The notes under the pieces were generated by a model, which did no database searches, was not told the origin of the DNA, and was given only the letters and a program-made list of their open reading frames with translations. From the NCBI RefSeq assembly GCF_047246645.1, contig NZ_JBFOKR010000011.1:62001-126000 (forward strand): a DNA stretch of 64,000 bases, given 5' to 3'. Positions 27,090-35,801 of this stretch are shown piece after piece; within the stretch, counting starts at the first letter, position 1, and the number at the start of each line of letters is the position of its first letter. Made by a program: the position numbers and the translations under genes. This DNA comes from Ferdinandcohnia sp047246645. Lineage in GTDB: Bacteria; Bacillota; Bacilli; Bacillales; Bacillaceae_L.

Positions 27090-27120
27090 AGTGTTAGCCT
27101 TTGCAATGGAGTGATGAAGT

Positions 27121-28023
27121 ATGTCAAAGAGTCAAGAATATATGCGTAAACCTGAATGGCTAAAGATAAAGCTTAATACAAACGAGAACTATACAGGCTT
27201 AAAGAAAATGATGCGTGAAAAACAATTACATACTGTTTGTGAGGAAGCAAAATGTCCTAATATCCATGAGTGTTGGGCTGTCCGTAAAACCGCGACATTT
27301 ATGATTCTTGGTGACACTTGCACTCGTGCATGTCGATTTTGTGCAGTTAAAACTGGCCTTCCTTCCGAATTGGATTGGAAAGAACCAGAAAGAGTGGCAG
27401 ATTCGGTTGCGCTTATGGGTTTAAAGCACGTTGTTGTAACAGCAGTTGCGCGTGATGATTTAAAAGATGGCGGTTCAGCTGTTTTTGCTGAAACTGTTAG
27501 GGCAATTCGAAGAAAGAATCCATTTACTTCAATTGAAGTTCTTCCTTCTGATATGGGTGGAGTATATGAGAATCTAAAAACCCTTATGGATGCGAAACCA
27601 GATATTATGAACCATAATATTGAAACAGTTCGGCGCTTATCTGACCGGGTACGTGCGAGAGCAAAATATGAGCGTTCCTTAGAATTCTTAAAAAGAGCCA
27701 AGGAAATGAACCCGACAATTCCTACGAAATCCAGCATTATGATTGGATTAGGGGAGACGAAGGAAGAAATTATTGAAACAATGGATGATCTGCGAGCAAA
27801 TAATGTAGATATAATGACTATTGGCCAATATTTACAACCATCTAAAAAGCACCTGAAGGTTGAAAAATACTACCATCCAGATGAGTTCGCAGAATTAAAA
27901 GAGATAGCATTAAGTAAAGGATTTAGCCACTGTGAAGCTGGGCCATTAGTTAGATCTTCTTATCATGCAGATGAGCAGGTTAACGCTGCTAAGTCGAATC
28001 AACAACAGCTTAAAGAAGCATAA
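27121..28023 (+). CDS. lipA: Lipoyl synthase LipA
   Basis: This 300-residue radical SAM enzyme inserts two sulfurs into octanoyl groups to make lipoyl cofactors. Both cluster motifs are intact: the auxiliary CX4CX5C (C40, C45, C51), whose cluster is consumed as sulfur donor, and the radical SAM CX3CX2C (C67, C71, C74). The conserved C-terminal RSSY is present. The ATG at 27121 follows GGAGTGATG. Targets include GcvH (3.4 kb). It depends on the suf-made clusters. Confidence 0.97.
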   Translation: MSKSQEYMRKPEWLKIKLNTNENYTGLKKMMREKQLHTVCEEAKCPNIHECWAVRKTATFMILGDTCTRACRFCAVKTGLPSELDWKEPERVADSVALMGLKHVVVTAVARDDLKDGGSAVFAETVRAIRRKNPFTSIEVLPSDMGGVYENLKTLMDAKPDIMNHNIETVRRLSDRVRARAKYERSLEFLKRAKEMNPTIPTKSSIMIGLGETKEEIIETMDDLRANNVDIMTIGQYLQPSKKHLKVEKYYHPDEFAELKEIALSKGFSHCEAGPLVRSSYHADEQVNAAKSNQQQLKEA

Positions 28024-28056
28024 AAAAGAGGGGGAATCCCCTCTTTTTCTTTTTGG
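28024..28056 (+). terminator. Terminator of lipA
   Basis: An AAAAGAGGGG stem pairs with CCCCTCTTTT and is followed by a T-rich tail. Confidence 0.88.
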
Positions 28057-28086
28057 AAAAGCATATGTGTTAAGCGGTGTTTTTTA

Positions 28087-28902
28087 TTATTGATGGCCTT
28101 GTAAGCCTGGGTCTTTCGAATCGATATCTTTTCTAGTTTCACCTTGGTCACTGTCACCTGTTTCAGTATTGCCCTGAATTCCACCTCTAGTATTGGTATC
28201 CCGGTCATCGTTTCCTTCAGTCCCAATACTCGGGTTTTTCAAGAATTCTTGTGTGTCTCTTGCACGGCGTTCGTATTCGGGATTAAGCCCGCCTTCCATT
28301 TCACCGTTTTCATTTTCTCCATCGCTTATTTTATATCCTTGTGGAGATTTAACCATTTCTTTAATTGTAGATGTAATAATCTGGTCAACATTTCGACTGT
28401 CTGCATCTAATCTTCCAAATCTTTCAATCTGTTCCATCATTTCAGGGTCATCAGAAACGTAAACATGAAAATATCTTGGAACAACAGATAAAGCAGATCT
28501 TTTTACTTGGTCTGCTGTTAGAACTCGATCCTTTGAATCAGTGTCATAAGCAATTAACACCTCTTCATCAGTTACGAGTGTACCAACATCGTTAACGTTT
28601 GGAATCTGTGTACAGATTTTACTTATTAAATCCGCAACAGCTTCTCTGTCCAGTTTTGGTATTTCTGAATATACATTTGCATCCCCAGGAACGGGACTTT
28701 TTTGATGACGAACATATCCAAAGTTCGCCATTTCTTCACCGTTATTTCGGACGCCACCCTCATTATACAATTCATTTTGGTCCACACGGTAAATCGTATT
28801 TCCATTATCATGGAAAATACCTGCTTCATCCTTTTGATTAGCACTACAACCTGATAGTGCCGTTAGAACACACAGTCCAGTGATTATAGTATACTTTTTC
28901 AT
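28087..28902 (-). CDS. yutC: YhcN/YlaJ-type sporulation lipoprotein (YutC-like)
   Basis: This 271-residue lipoprotein has a signal peptide ending in LSGC with the lipidated cysteine at C19. The middle region (~residues 85-190) matches the YhcN/YlaJ spore lipoprotein domain (AVADLISKICTQIPNVNDVGTLVTDEEVLIAY). The last ~80 residues are a low-complexity acidic and Gly/Asp/Thr-rich tail, longer than is usual. It probably acts in the spore envelope. The ribosome site GAGGGGGTG precedes the ATG. Confidence 0.85.
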   Translation of the reverse strand: MKKYTIITGLCVLTALSGCSANQKDEAGIFHDNGNTIYRVDQNELYNEGGVRNNGEEMANFGYVRHQKSPVPGDANVYSEIPKLDREAVADLISKICTQIPNVNDVGTLVTDEEVLIAYDTDSKDRVLTADQVKRSALSVVPRYFHVYVSDDPEMMEQIERFGRLDADSRNVDQIITSTIKEMVKSPQGYKISDGENENGEMEGGLNPEYERRARDTQEFLKNPSIGTEGNDDRDTNTRGGIQGNTETGDSDQGETRKDIDSKDPGLQGHQ

Positions 28903-29014
28903 TCTTTACACCCCCTCATAATTAGGGTGACCAATTCATAAAAAATTTCACATAGTAATTGATGGTTTGATTGGCTATAATGAATGTAGAGTAAGGGTAT
29001 GGGGTGATATTGAA

Positions 29015-29290
29015 ATGATTACTATTAATAATAGTGAATATGAGCTTGTTGAAGAATTAAAAGATGGTTTTAACGAAGAGGCATTTCGTGCAAGATATAG
29101 TGACATCCTTTCTAAATACGATTATATCGTTGGAGATTGGGGTTATGAACAACTGCGGTTAAAAGGCTTTTTTGATGATCAAAATCAGAAAGCATCTTTT
29201 GATACAAAAATTAGTACTCTGTCTGAATACTTGTATGAATATTGCAATTTTGGATGTGCATATTTTGTTTTGAAAAAGGTGAAAAAATAA
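29015..29290 (+). CDS. yutD: YutD family protein (DUF1027)
   Basis: This 91-residue soluble protein has the YutD signature YDYIVGDWGYEQLRLKGF and a C-terminal EYCNFGCAYFVLKK with two cysteines. Its role is unknown. The ATG at 29015 follows GGGGTGAT at good spacing; an upstream in-frame start at 28967 would add residues not seen in the family. It converges with the next minus-strand gene at a shared hairpin. Confidence 0.88.
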   Translation: MITINNSEYELVEELKDGFNEEAFRARYSDILSKYDYIVGDWGYEQLRLKGFFDDQNQKASFDTKISTLSEYLYEYCNFGCAYFVLKKVKK

Positions 29291-29328
29291 GGTACAGGCA
29301 TAAGATAAACGCCTGTACCTTTTTCTTT
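29290..29328. terminator. Bidirectional terminator after yutD
   Basis: A perfect 9-bp stem (GGTACAGGC with GCCTGTACC) has T-rich sequence on the plus side and an A/T tract on the other. Confidence 0.85.
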
Positions 29329-29615
29329 TAATCATACGGAGGTTCTGCATTTTCATTCTCGTCATCATGTGTTGGGTGAGCCCCAGGGTATTGTCGTGGT
29401 AAGTCTTGATGTAGTGATTTGAATTCATAATTAAAGTTACTATATGGTCGCTGTCCTTCTTCCCATGGGGTGCTCTTATTTTCTACTGGTTTATTTTTTC
29501 CTCGCGGTGAGCCATACGGGCCCTCGGGAAGATCCTCCGGAATAATAAAGTTTCGCTGAGTTTCTACATTTGAAAAATCAGTGTAAACAATCTCCTCTTT
29601 GTCTTTACCACTCAT
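29328..29615 (-). CDS. Hypothetical acidic, proline-rich cytosolic protein
   Basis: This 95-residue protein begins MSGKDKEEIVYTDFSNVETQ and is rich in Glu, Pro, Tyr and Gly (PEDLPEGPYGSP, EPPYD at the end), so it is probably extended or disordered. No membrane helix or known domain is visible. GAGGTG precedes the ATG, supporting translation. It looks like a short Bacillus-specific conserved protein, but I cannot assign a role. It may share a transcript with the DUF3055 gene upstream on the same strand. Confidence 0.7.
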   Translation of the reverse strand: MSGKDKEEIVYTDFSNVETQRNFIIPEDLPEGPYGSPRGKNKPVENKSTPWEEGQRPYSNFNYEFKSLHQDLPRQYPGAHPTHDDENENAEPPYD

Positions 29616-29674
29616 ACTAACACCTCACTTAAGGAGACTTATTAGTAGTGTTTTCAGACAGGGATGGGAATATG

Positions 29675-29941
29675 TTAGACAATTTCATACAGGAATGAAC
29701 GTAATTCTTCTGCTTCCTCTTCAGAAATTTGGTAAGCATGTTCAATATAGCCTGGCTCATCGAGGTCATCCCGACCAATGATAGCAAAGCGGTTACTTAG
29801 TATATTTAAAACAATATGTTTTCCATAATAGCGATCAGACTTAACTATAGCTAAATCAAAACGCTGATATTCACCCATAAAGCTGACAAACCTTGTTTTT
29901 GTTTCAATTGTATCGTCATATAAGAAAAAACGTTCAGACAT
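29675..29941 (-). CDS. DUF3055 family protein
   Basis: This 88-residue protein (MSERFFLYDDTIETKTRFVS) matches the DUF3055 family of small Firmicute proteins of unknown function. The ATG at 29941 has AAGGGGAA upstream; starting 8 codons earlier would swallow this site. It is acidic at its C-terminus (SEEEAEELRSFLYEIV). It lies 59 bp upstream of the preceding minus-strand gene, possibly as one transcript. Confidence 0.82.
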   Translation of the reverse strand: MSERFFLYDDTIETKTRFVSFMGEYQRFDLAIVKSDRYYGKHIVLNILSNRFAIIGRDDLDEPGYIEHAYQISEEEAEELRSFLYEIV

Positions 29942-30073
29942 AATAATTCCCCTTTTTCTAATCATATGTTTTGTTTACTACATTCATCATAACAAAGGTA
30001 TACGAAATAGGCTATATTACTATATTGTCGGTGGGATTAGTTTCGCTAATTCCCTAATTAGCCTTCAAGGTAC

Positions 30074-30242
30074 AATGAGTGGGGACACAAAAACCCCACT
30101 CATTGAAGTTGCACTATTCCGCGGTGTAAGCGTCCGTAATTCTCCCACCTAAAAGGTGAGAGATAAACGGCCGCTAACACCCCGATTAAGTGCAACTAAC
30201 AATGAGTGGGAAAAAATCTCCCACTCATTGAAGTTGCACTAT
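30074..30242. repeat. Palindromic hairpin element with alternative pairings
   Basis: Two copies of a module (AATGAGTGGG hairpin arm, loop, CCCACTCATT, then GAAGTTGCACTAT) at 30074-30117 and 30201-30242 flank a ~70-nt imperfect palindrome. AGTGCAACT at 30189-30197 can pair with AGTTGCACT at 30107-30115 or at 30232-30240, two mutually exclusive folds. Inside, 30123-30132 pairs with 30172-30181, 30134-30137 with 30167-30170, and 30142-30150 with 30154-30162. The element fills the gap before yutE and looks like a dispersed mobile-type repeat. Confidence 0.85.
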
Positions 30243-30306
30243 ATGTTAAAATAATAAGAGTAACAAATCTTCAAAAGGGTAACGATTATAACTAGAAGGT
30301 GATACT

Positions 30307-30744
30307 GTGTATTTTGTTGACCGAGAAAAGATTGAGAAAACATTAGCCTTTTTTGAAAAGAATTTGGAGTTTATTGAAACTACTTCAAAATGGACAAGCT
30401 TTGTTGAGAAAAAAGCACTTGAAAGGATTTCTCAGCTATTAATTGAATCGATTTTAGATGTTGGTAATTCAATGATTGATGGTTTTATCATGAGAGATCC
30501 TGGAAGTTATGATGACATAATTGATATTCTTGAGGATGAAAAGGTAGTAGAAGTTAATCAAGCAAAGGAATTAAAAGAAGTGGTTCGCTTTCGGAAAGTA
30601 CTGGTCCAAGATTATTTAGAAATCGATCATACAGCATTATTAGCTGTCCTAAAAGACAATACTAAAAGTCTGAAATCATTTCCCCAGTCGATAAGAACAT
30701 ACTTAGAAACGGAATTAGGACCTGTTTCTGCTTTTAAAAACTAA
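30307..30744 (+). CDS. yutE: HepT-like DUF86 protein YutE
   Basis: This 145-residue all-helical protein belongs to the DUF86/HepT group; HepT proteins are RNase toxins paired with MNT nucleotidyltransferase antitoxins. The usual RX4HXY motif appears as RKVLVQDY, with Gln for His, which I recall also in B. subtilis YutE. No MNT partner is adjacent, so a housekeeping role or lost toxicity is likelier. The GTG at 30307 follows AGAAGGTGAT. It ends 17 nt before yutF, suggesting co-transcription. Confidence 0.88.
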   Translation: MYFVDREKIEKTLAFFEKNLEFIETTSKWTSFVEKKALERISQLLIESILDVGNSMIDGFIMRDPGSYDDIIDILEDEKVVEVNQAKELKEVVRFRKVLVQDYLEIDHTALLAVLKDNTKSLKSFPQSIRTYLETELGPVSAFKN

Positions 30745-30761
30745 CAAGTGGTGAATTATCA

Positions 30762-31532
30762 ATGAAAACGTACAAAGGTTACTTAATTGATTTAGATGGA
30801 ACAATGTATAGAGGCACAGAGCGTATACAAGAAGCTTGTGATTTTGTAAATGCTTTACATAAAAATGATATTCCTTATTTATTTGTAACAAATAATTCTT
30901 CACGTACTCCAGAACAGGTAGCATCAAAACTACGTGAGTTTGAAATACCTGCAACAGAAGAGCAGGTGTTTACAACAAGCCAAGCGACAGCGAACTTTAT
31001 GTATGAAATGAAACCAAATGCCAGTGTTTATGTCATTGGTGAAGAAGGAATACGCCAAGCTTTAACAGATAAAGGGTTTGTTATCCAAGATGATAATCCT
31101 GATTTTGTTGTAGTCGGAATTGATCGGTCTATTACTTATGAAAAATTTGCACTTGCATGTATTGGTGTACGTAATGGTGCAACATTTATTTCAACAAATG
31201 GTGATATCGCAATTCCAACTGAAAGGGGACTGTTACCAGGGAATGGTTCACTAACTTCCGTTGTGTCAGTTTCAACTACTGTTAAACCAATCTTTATTGG
31301 GAAACCTGAAAAAATAATTATGGAGCAAGCACAAAAAAAGTTAGGAATCTCTAAAGAAGATACACTTATGATTGGTGACTACTACGATACGGATATTATG
31401 GCTGGTATGAATGCAGGAGTTGATACCTTATTAGTACATACAGGTGTAACAACTGTTGAGTTACTGAAGGGCTATGACCGTCAGCCAACGTATGCTATCG
31501 ATAGTTTAAAGGATTGGATTGAAAAAATATAA
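30762..31532 (+). CDS. yutF: HAD-superfamily phosphatase YutF (NagD-like)
   Basis: This 256-residue protein is a HAD hydrolase of subfamily IIA (NagD/PNPase-like). The nucleophile and acid are D10 and D12 in LIDLDGTMYRG; motif II is FVTNNSSRTP and motif IV is MIGDYYDTDI. Such enzymes dephosphorylate small sugar or nucleotide phosphates. The ATG follows AGTGGTGA. It is the second gene of a yutE-yutF pair and ends at a terminator shared with yutG. Confidence 0.92.
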   Translation: MKTYKGYLIDLDGTMYRGTERIQEACDFVNALHKNDIPYLFVTNNSSRTPEQVASKLREFEIPATEEQVFTTSQATANFMYEMKPNASVYVIGEEGIRQALTDKGFVIQDDNPDFVVVGIDRSITYEKFALACIGVRNGATFISTNGDIAIPTERGLLPGNGSLTSVVSVSTTVKPIFIGKPEKIIMEQAQKKLGISKEDTLMIGDYYDTDIMAGMNAGVDTLLVHTGVTTVELLKGYDRQPTYAIDSLKDWIEKI

Positions 31533-31535
31533 AAT

Positions 31536-31573
31536 AAAAAAGCAAAACTTTACAAAAGTTTTGCTTTTTGTCT
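31536..31573. terminator. Bidirectional terminator between yutF and yutG
   Basis: AAAAAGCAAAACTT pairs with AAGTTTTGCTTTTT across a short loop, with A and T tracts on the two sides. Confidence 0.88.
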
Positions 31574-31575
31574 TT

Positions 31576-32076
31576 TTACTCAACATTTGCCGCGCGGTGA
31601 GCTAATCTACTTGATGCTGCTGCAGCAATTGCTCCCACAATATCATCTAGGAAGGTATGACATTCCCCAGAAGACTTATCATTAAGTCGTTCAAGAATAC
31701 CAGGCTTTTTCTTATCAATATAACCGTAGTTTGTAAAACCAATTGAACCATAAACGTTTACAATCGAGAAAGCAAGAATTTCGTCTACACCATATAGACC
31801 TTCATCTACCTTTATTGTTGATAATAAAGGTTCTTCAAGTAAACCTTTTTCAGCAAGTTTATCTAATTGAATGCCTGTTAAGACTGCATTTTGTATTTCC
31901 CTTTTAGTTAATACACGGTCGACATTGTGTACACAATCCTCCATTTTAAGGTCTGGATGGTATTTGCTTTGAAGATAATATACAAGTTCCGCGATATCCT
32001 GGATTGTGACTCCTCGTTCCTCTAGCCATTTCCTAGCAGTACGTTCAATTTCAGACATGTTACGTTCTTCACTCAT
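31576..32076 (-). CDS. yutG: Phosphatidylglycerophosphatase A-like protein YutG
   Basis: This 166-residue protein belongs to the PgpA-related family. The conserved region SGECHTFLDDIVGAIAAAASSRLAH near the C-terminus carries the acidic pair. It lacks the membrane helices of E. coli PgpA, as do the soluble Bacillus YutG proteins, so lipid phosphatase activity is inferred from family only. The ATG at 32076 has AGGTGA upstream; a GTG at 32085 overlaps it. Confidence 0.85.
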   Translation of the reverse strand: MSEERNMSEIERTARKWLEERGVTIQDIAELVYYLQSKYHPDLKMEDCVHNVDRVLTKREIQNAVLTGIQLDKLAEKGLLEEPLLSTIKVDEGLYGVDEILAFSIVNVYGSIGFTNYGYIDKKKPGILERLNDKSSGECHTFLDDIVGAIAAAASSRLAHRAANVE

Positions 32077-32215
32077 ACATTTCACCTAATTTCTATAATT
32101 TGAAAAATAATTTATTTTTACTAGTTTTTACTAGTTTATCACAAGTAATCCGATTGTGTGTCATATAGATGTTTTAAATACGTAGTTACATATTATGTGC
32201 AGGGAGTGTGGAAAT

Positions 32216-33220
32216 ATGAAAGAAACTCTTCTTGAAAATTATAATTTAAAGATAGAACGTACAATAAGCTTATTCGGTTACACAGGAATTATTTCTCGAA
32301 ATATACTTTATTGTATTGTGCCTATCTCGTACTTGGAACCTGAAGAGTTAATGGAAATATACCAAATGAGCAACTATCTCATTCATCGAGGTGACAGTAG
32401 AGTTGCTTCTATTATTCAAACCACAAGTGGTCAGTTAAGTTGTACTGTAGAAAATGAAGATATTATCGTTGTTCGTTGTCCGGTTCATGGGAAACGTGGA
32501 GATGATTTGGTGGGAAGAGAGCTAGCTCGATTTCATAAGCGCGGCAGAAGTTTTCCTTACACCTTATCAAAAGTTAATCGAATAGGTCAGTGGAAATTTC
32601 TTTGGGAAAAAAGACTTGACCAAATGGAGTTATTTTGGAAAGAGAAAGTAAAGCAACATCCTGAAAATCGATTTGAAGAAATGTTTGTAGAAGCCTTTCC
32701 ATATTATATAGGGTTGACAGAGAATGCCATTCAATATCTGGTTGATACAGAGTTAGATGAATACCCAATGCCAACAGATTCGGCCACCATCTGTCATCAC
32801 CGATTCACAGAAGTGACATGGGATAAGGAGTATTTCATCAAATTTCCAAATGATTGGGTTTATGATCACTTCACCCGAGACATAGCTGAATATATCCGAG
32901 ATCAATATTTGAATGGAGATAGAAGAAGGAATGATAAGACTTTTCAATTTATTGAGGAGTATGAACGTGTAAGCCCGTTATCTGCATTCTCATGGAGGCT
33001 ACTTTATGCACGTTTACTTTTTCCTTTGCATTTCTTTGAATGTGTAGAGGAATATTATTTTACTGAAACAGAGAATAAAAAACAAAGAATTGAACAACAA
33101 CTAGCTTCTATTTTACAGTCTTCGCGCGATAACGAACAATTTTTAGCTACATTTTTTCAAAGAGTAGGAGTGGGAAAGAGAAGAATAAAGGTTCCTGAAA
33201 TCAACTGGCTTTCTAGATAA
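32216..33220 (+). CDS. yutH: Spore coat protein YutH (CotS-like kinase fold)
   Basis: This 334-residue protein resembles spore coat YutH, a member of the CotS/YsxE family with an aminoglycoside-phosphotransferase-like fold. A CHHRFTEVTWD segment near residue 195 corresponds to the catalytic-loop region (HGD/HxD in active kinases), but the normal catalytic Asp context is altered, so it may be a pseudokinase. The ATG at 32216 follows AGGGAGTG. Mother-cell control during sporulation is expected but I could not fix a sigma-E/K promoter. Confidence 0.85.
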   Translation: MKETLLENYNLKIERTISLFGYTGIISRNILYCIVPISYLEPEELMEIYQMSNYLIHRGDSRVASIIQTTSGQLSCTVENEDIIVVRCPVHGKRGDDLVGRELARFHKRGRSFPYTLSKVNRIGQWKFLWEKRLDQMELFWKEKVKQHPENRFEEMFVEAFPYYIGLTENAIQYLVDTELDEYPMPTDSATICHHRFTEVTWDKEYFIKFPNDWVYDHFTRDIAEYIRDQYLNGDRRRNDKTFQFIEEYERVSPLSAFSWRLLYARLLFPLHFFECVEEYYFTETENKKQRIEQQLASILQSSRDNEQFLATFFQRVGVGKRRIKVPEINWLSR

Positions 33221-33278
33221 AAAACTATGGTATGATAGTATTACTACAAGTAAAATTCATAGCTTAGGGGTGCAAATG

Positions 33279-34265
33279 ATGAAGCCATACGTTTTTATTA
33301 CAAGAAAGCTTTCCAAGGAAGCAATTAAACCATTAGAGGCTGTAGCAGAAGTACATATGTGGCCTGAAGATGAGGTTGCCGTGCCAAGAGAAGTACTAAT
33401 GGAAGAGGCTAAAAAGGCAGACGGAATTTTGACAATGTTATCCGATAAAATTGATAAAGAGCTAATAGACAATGCTCCTAATTTAAAGGTAATTGCGAAC
33501 CTTGCAGTTGGGTTTGACAATATTGACGTGGAATATGCGACAGAAAAAGGTATTGCAGTGTGTAATACCCCAGATGTTCTTACTGATACAACCGCTGATT
33601 TAACTTTTGCATTATTATTAGCAACAGCCAGAAGAATTGTAGAAGCAGCAGAATTCGTTAAAGAAGGTAACTGGAAGAGCTGGAGCCCACTTTTATTAGC
33701 GGGTCATGATGTTCACCATAAAACTCTCGGTATAGTAGGCATGGGCAAGATTGGAGAAGCTGTAGCAAAGCGAGCACTCGGTTTTGATATGGAGGTCCTT
33801 TATCATAATCGTTCACGAAAAATAGAAACAGAAGAGAAATTAGGCGTTGTTTATACATCGTTTGAGGATCTATTAGAAGCATCTGATTTTATCATTTGCT
33901 TAACTCCACTTACTGAACAAACTAAAAATCTTTTTACTGCTGAGAGCTTTACCAAAATGAAAAAATCTGCGGTATTTATAAATGTTTCAAGAGGTCCAGT
34001 TGTAGATGAAACAGCATTATACGAAGCACTTGTAAACGGCGAGATAGCTGCTGCAGGACTAGATGTATTTGTAAAAGAGCCAATCGAAAAGTCTCATCCA
34101 CTAGTAACCTTACCTAATGTAGTGGCCTTACCGCACATAGGAAGCTCGAGTACAGAAACAAGAACTATTATGATGCAATTATGTGCAAACAATATCAAGC
34201 TTGTATTAGAAAGTCAGGAGCCTGAAACTCTTGTAAACAAAGAATGGCTTCTTTGTAAAAATTAA
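33279..34265 (+). CDS. D-isomer 2-hydroxyacid dehydrogenase (glyoxylate/hydroxypyruvate reductase type)
   Basis: This NAD(P)-dependent enzyme of about 328 residues has the Rossmann motif GIVGMGKIGEAVA, the substrate-binding NLAVGFDNID region, the catalytic Arg segment FINVSRGPVVDE and the His in LPHIGSSS. It resembles glyoxylate/hydroxypyruvate/gluconate reductases such as B. subtilis YvcT. The ATG at 33279 is 8 nt after AGGGG; 33276 is also possible. It is an addition between yutH and hom with its own terminator. Confidence 0.9.
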   Translation: MKPYVFITRKLSKEAIKPLEAVAEVHMWPEDEVAVPREVLMEEAKKADGILTMLSDKIDKELIDNAPNLKVIANLAVGFDNIDVEYATEKGIAVCNTPDVLTDTTADLTFALLLATARRIVEAAEFVKEGNWKSWSPLLLAGHDVHHKTLGIVGMGKIGEAVAKRALGFDMEVLYHNRSRKIETEEKLGVVYTSFEDLLEASDFIICLTPLTEQTKNLFTAESFTKMKKSAVFINVSRGPVVDETALYEALVNGEIAAAGLDVFVKEPIEKSHPLVTLPNVVALPHIGSSSTETRTIMMQLCANNIKLVLESQEPETLVNKEWLLCKN

Positions 34266-34276
34266 ACAGTACAAAG

Positions 34277-34308
34277 AGAGAGCATCTGTCAAGGTGCTCT
34301 TTTTGTAT
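34277..34308 (+). terminator. Terminator of the 2-hydroxyacid dehydrogenase gene
   Basis: An AGAGCATC stem pairs with GGTGCTCT (one G-U pair) and is followed by TTTTTG. Confidence 0.82.
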
Positions 34309-34411
34309 CTACAAGCCATAAGCGACCAGAAAAATAAATTTAAATGGAAATATTATCATATTTATCAGTATGTTAAGCGTTTTCAATAGGTGAAATTTGA
34401 AAAAATAACCC

Positions 34412-34440
34412 TTGTAATACATTTGATTCGCTACTATAAT
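34412..34440 (+). promoter_or_regulatory. Promoter of hom-thrC-thrB
   Basis: TTGTAA (34412-34417) and a consensus TATAAT (34435-34440) are 17 bp apart, about 60 bp ahead of hom. No attenuator, T-box or riboswitch is visible between them. Confidence 0.75.
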
Positions 34441-34502
34441 GTCCTTTATAGAAAGACAAATGTATTTCTAGGAAATACACATTAGAAAGGTGGTAGGAAG
34501 TG

Positions 34503-35801
34503 ATGAAGAGTATTTCTGTTGGATTATTAGGTTTGGGCACAGTGGGGTGTGGTGTAGTAACGATACTTCACAATCATCAAGATAAATTAATGCATCAAGT
34601 TGGATGTCCAATACAAGTTAAAAAAGTACTAGTACAAGATTTGCATAAACAACGAATGGTCGAAGTGGATTCTTCGCTACTGACAACAAATGTCCATGAC
34701 GTAATTGAAGATCCAGAAATAGATGTTGTGATAGAAGTGATGGGTGGAATTGAAGAAACGAGACAGTATGTACTTTCATCACTTCGTAATAAAAAGCATG
34801 TGGTTACAGCTAATAAAGATTTGATGGCATTATATGGACCGGAGTTATTACGTGTGGCAAGTGAAAACGGTTGTGACTTATTTTACGAGGCTAGTGTTGC
34901 TGGTGGTATTCCAATACTTCGCGGTCTTGTCGACGGTTTAGCTTCCGATCGAATCACTAAAATGATGGGAATTGTAAATGGCACAACAAACTTTATCTTA
35001 ACAAAAATGAGTAAATATGGAAGTGCTTATGATGATGTACTTAAGGAAGCACAAGAACTAGGATATGCAGAGGCTGATCCAACTGCTGACGTTGAAGGGC
35101 TTGATGCTGCAAGAAAGATGGCGATACTTGCGACACTTGGCTACTCAATGAACATTGATCTTCAAGATGTTCGTGTTAAAGGAATATCCTCTGTTACAAG
35201 CGAGGACATCAATTATAGTAAGCGCTTGGGATACACATTAAAACTAATTGGAATGGCTCATCGAGAGGGAGAAAAAGTAGAAGTAAGTGTACAACCGACT
35301 TTGCTTCCTGATTCACACCCATTAGCCGGAGTTAACGATGAATACAATGCAGTTTATGTGTATGGAGAAGCCGTTGGAGAGACAATGTTCTATGGTCCCG
35401 GAGCGGGAAGCCTTCCAACTGCAACTGCAATTGTTTCTGATTTAGTTGGTGTCATGAAAAATATGCGACTGGGTGTTAATGGACGTAGTGCTGTTTCTCC
35501 ACAATATAATAAAAAACTTAAGGTCGATTCTGAAATCTATTCTAAATATTTCTTACGAATTCATGTTAAAGATCAAGTGGGAGCCTTCGCAAAAATAACA
35601 TCCCTTTTCTCTGAACGCGGGGTAAGTTTCGAAAAAATTCTTCAGCTGCCACTTAAAGAGAAAGATCTTGCTGAAATTGTCCTTGTTACCCACAAAGCTT
35701 CTCTCCAGGACTATGAAGAAATTTTAGTTCAATTAAGAGACCTACAAATTATTCAGGACGTTAAAAGTTCTTATCGAGTCGAGGGTGGTGAATTAGGATG
35801 A
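34503..35801 (+). CDS. hom: Homoserine dehydrogenase
   Basis: This 432-residue monofunctional enzyme reduces aspartate semialdehyde to homoserine, the branch point to threonine and methionine. The Rossmann motif is GLLGLGTVGCGV at the N-terminus, the catalytic region GIVNGTTNFILTKM and EADPTADVEGLDAARK follow, and a C-terminal ACT domain (~residues 350-425) suggests threonine feedback control. The ATG at 34503 gives the family start. It overlaps thrC by 4 bases (ATGA). Confidence 0.96.
   Translation: MKSISVGLLGLGTVGCGVVTILHNHQDKLMHQVGCPIQVKKVLVQDLHKQRMVEVDSSLLTTNVHDVIEDPEIDVVIEVMGGIEETRQYVLSSLRNKKHVVTANKDLMALYGPELLRVASENGCDLFYEASVAGGIPILRGLVDGLASDRITKMMGIVNGTTNFILTKMSKYGSAYDDVLKEAQELGYAEADPTADVEGLDAARKMAILATLGYSMNIDLQDVRVKGISSVTSEDINYSKRLGYTLKLIGMAHREGEKVEVSVQPTLLPDSHPLAGVNDEYNAVYVYGEAVGETMFYGPGAGSLPTATAIVSDLVGVMKNMRLGVNGRSAVSPQYNKKLKVDSEIYSKYFLRIHVKDQVGAFAKITSLFSERGVSFEKILQLPLKEKDLAEIVLVTHKASLQDYEEILVQLRDLQIIQDVKSSYRVEGGELG

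Noticed and set aside
27189..27737. 182-codon open frame antisense to lipA
   Set aside because: It lies wholly within lipA, has no ribosome site and its product has no domain features; it is a shadow of lipA codon use.
28144..28462. Two overlapping plus-strand frames opposite yutC
   Set aside because: They are antisense shadows of the lipoprotein gene's low-complexity tail and lack ribosome sites.
32161..32200. Sigma-E or sigma-K promoter before yutH
   Set aside because: A CATATTAT-like -10 is present, but no -35 element sits at the correct distance, so I did not list it.
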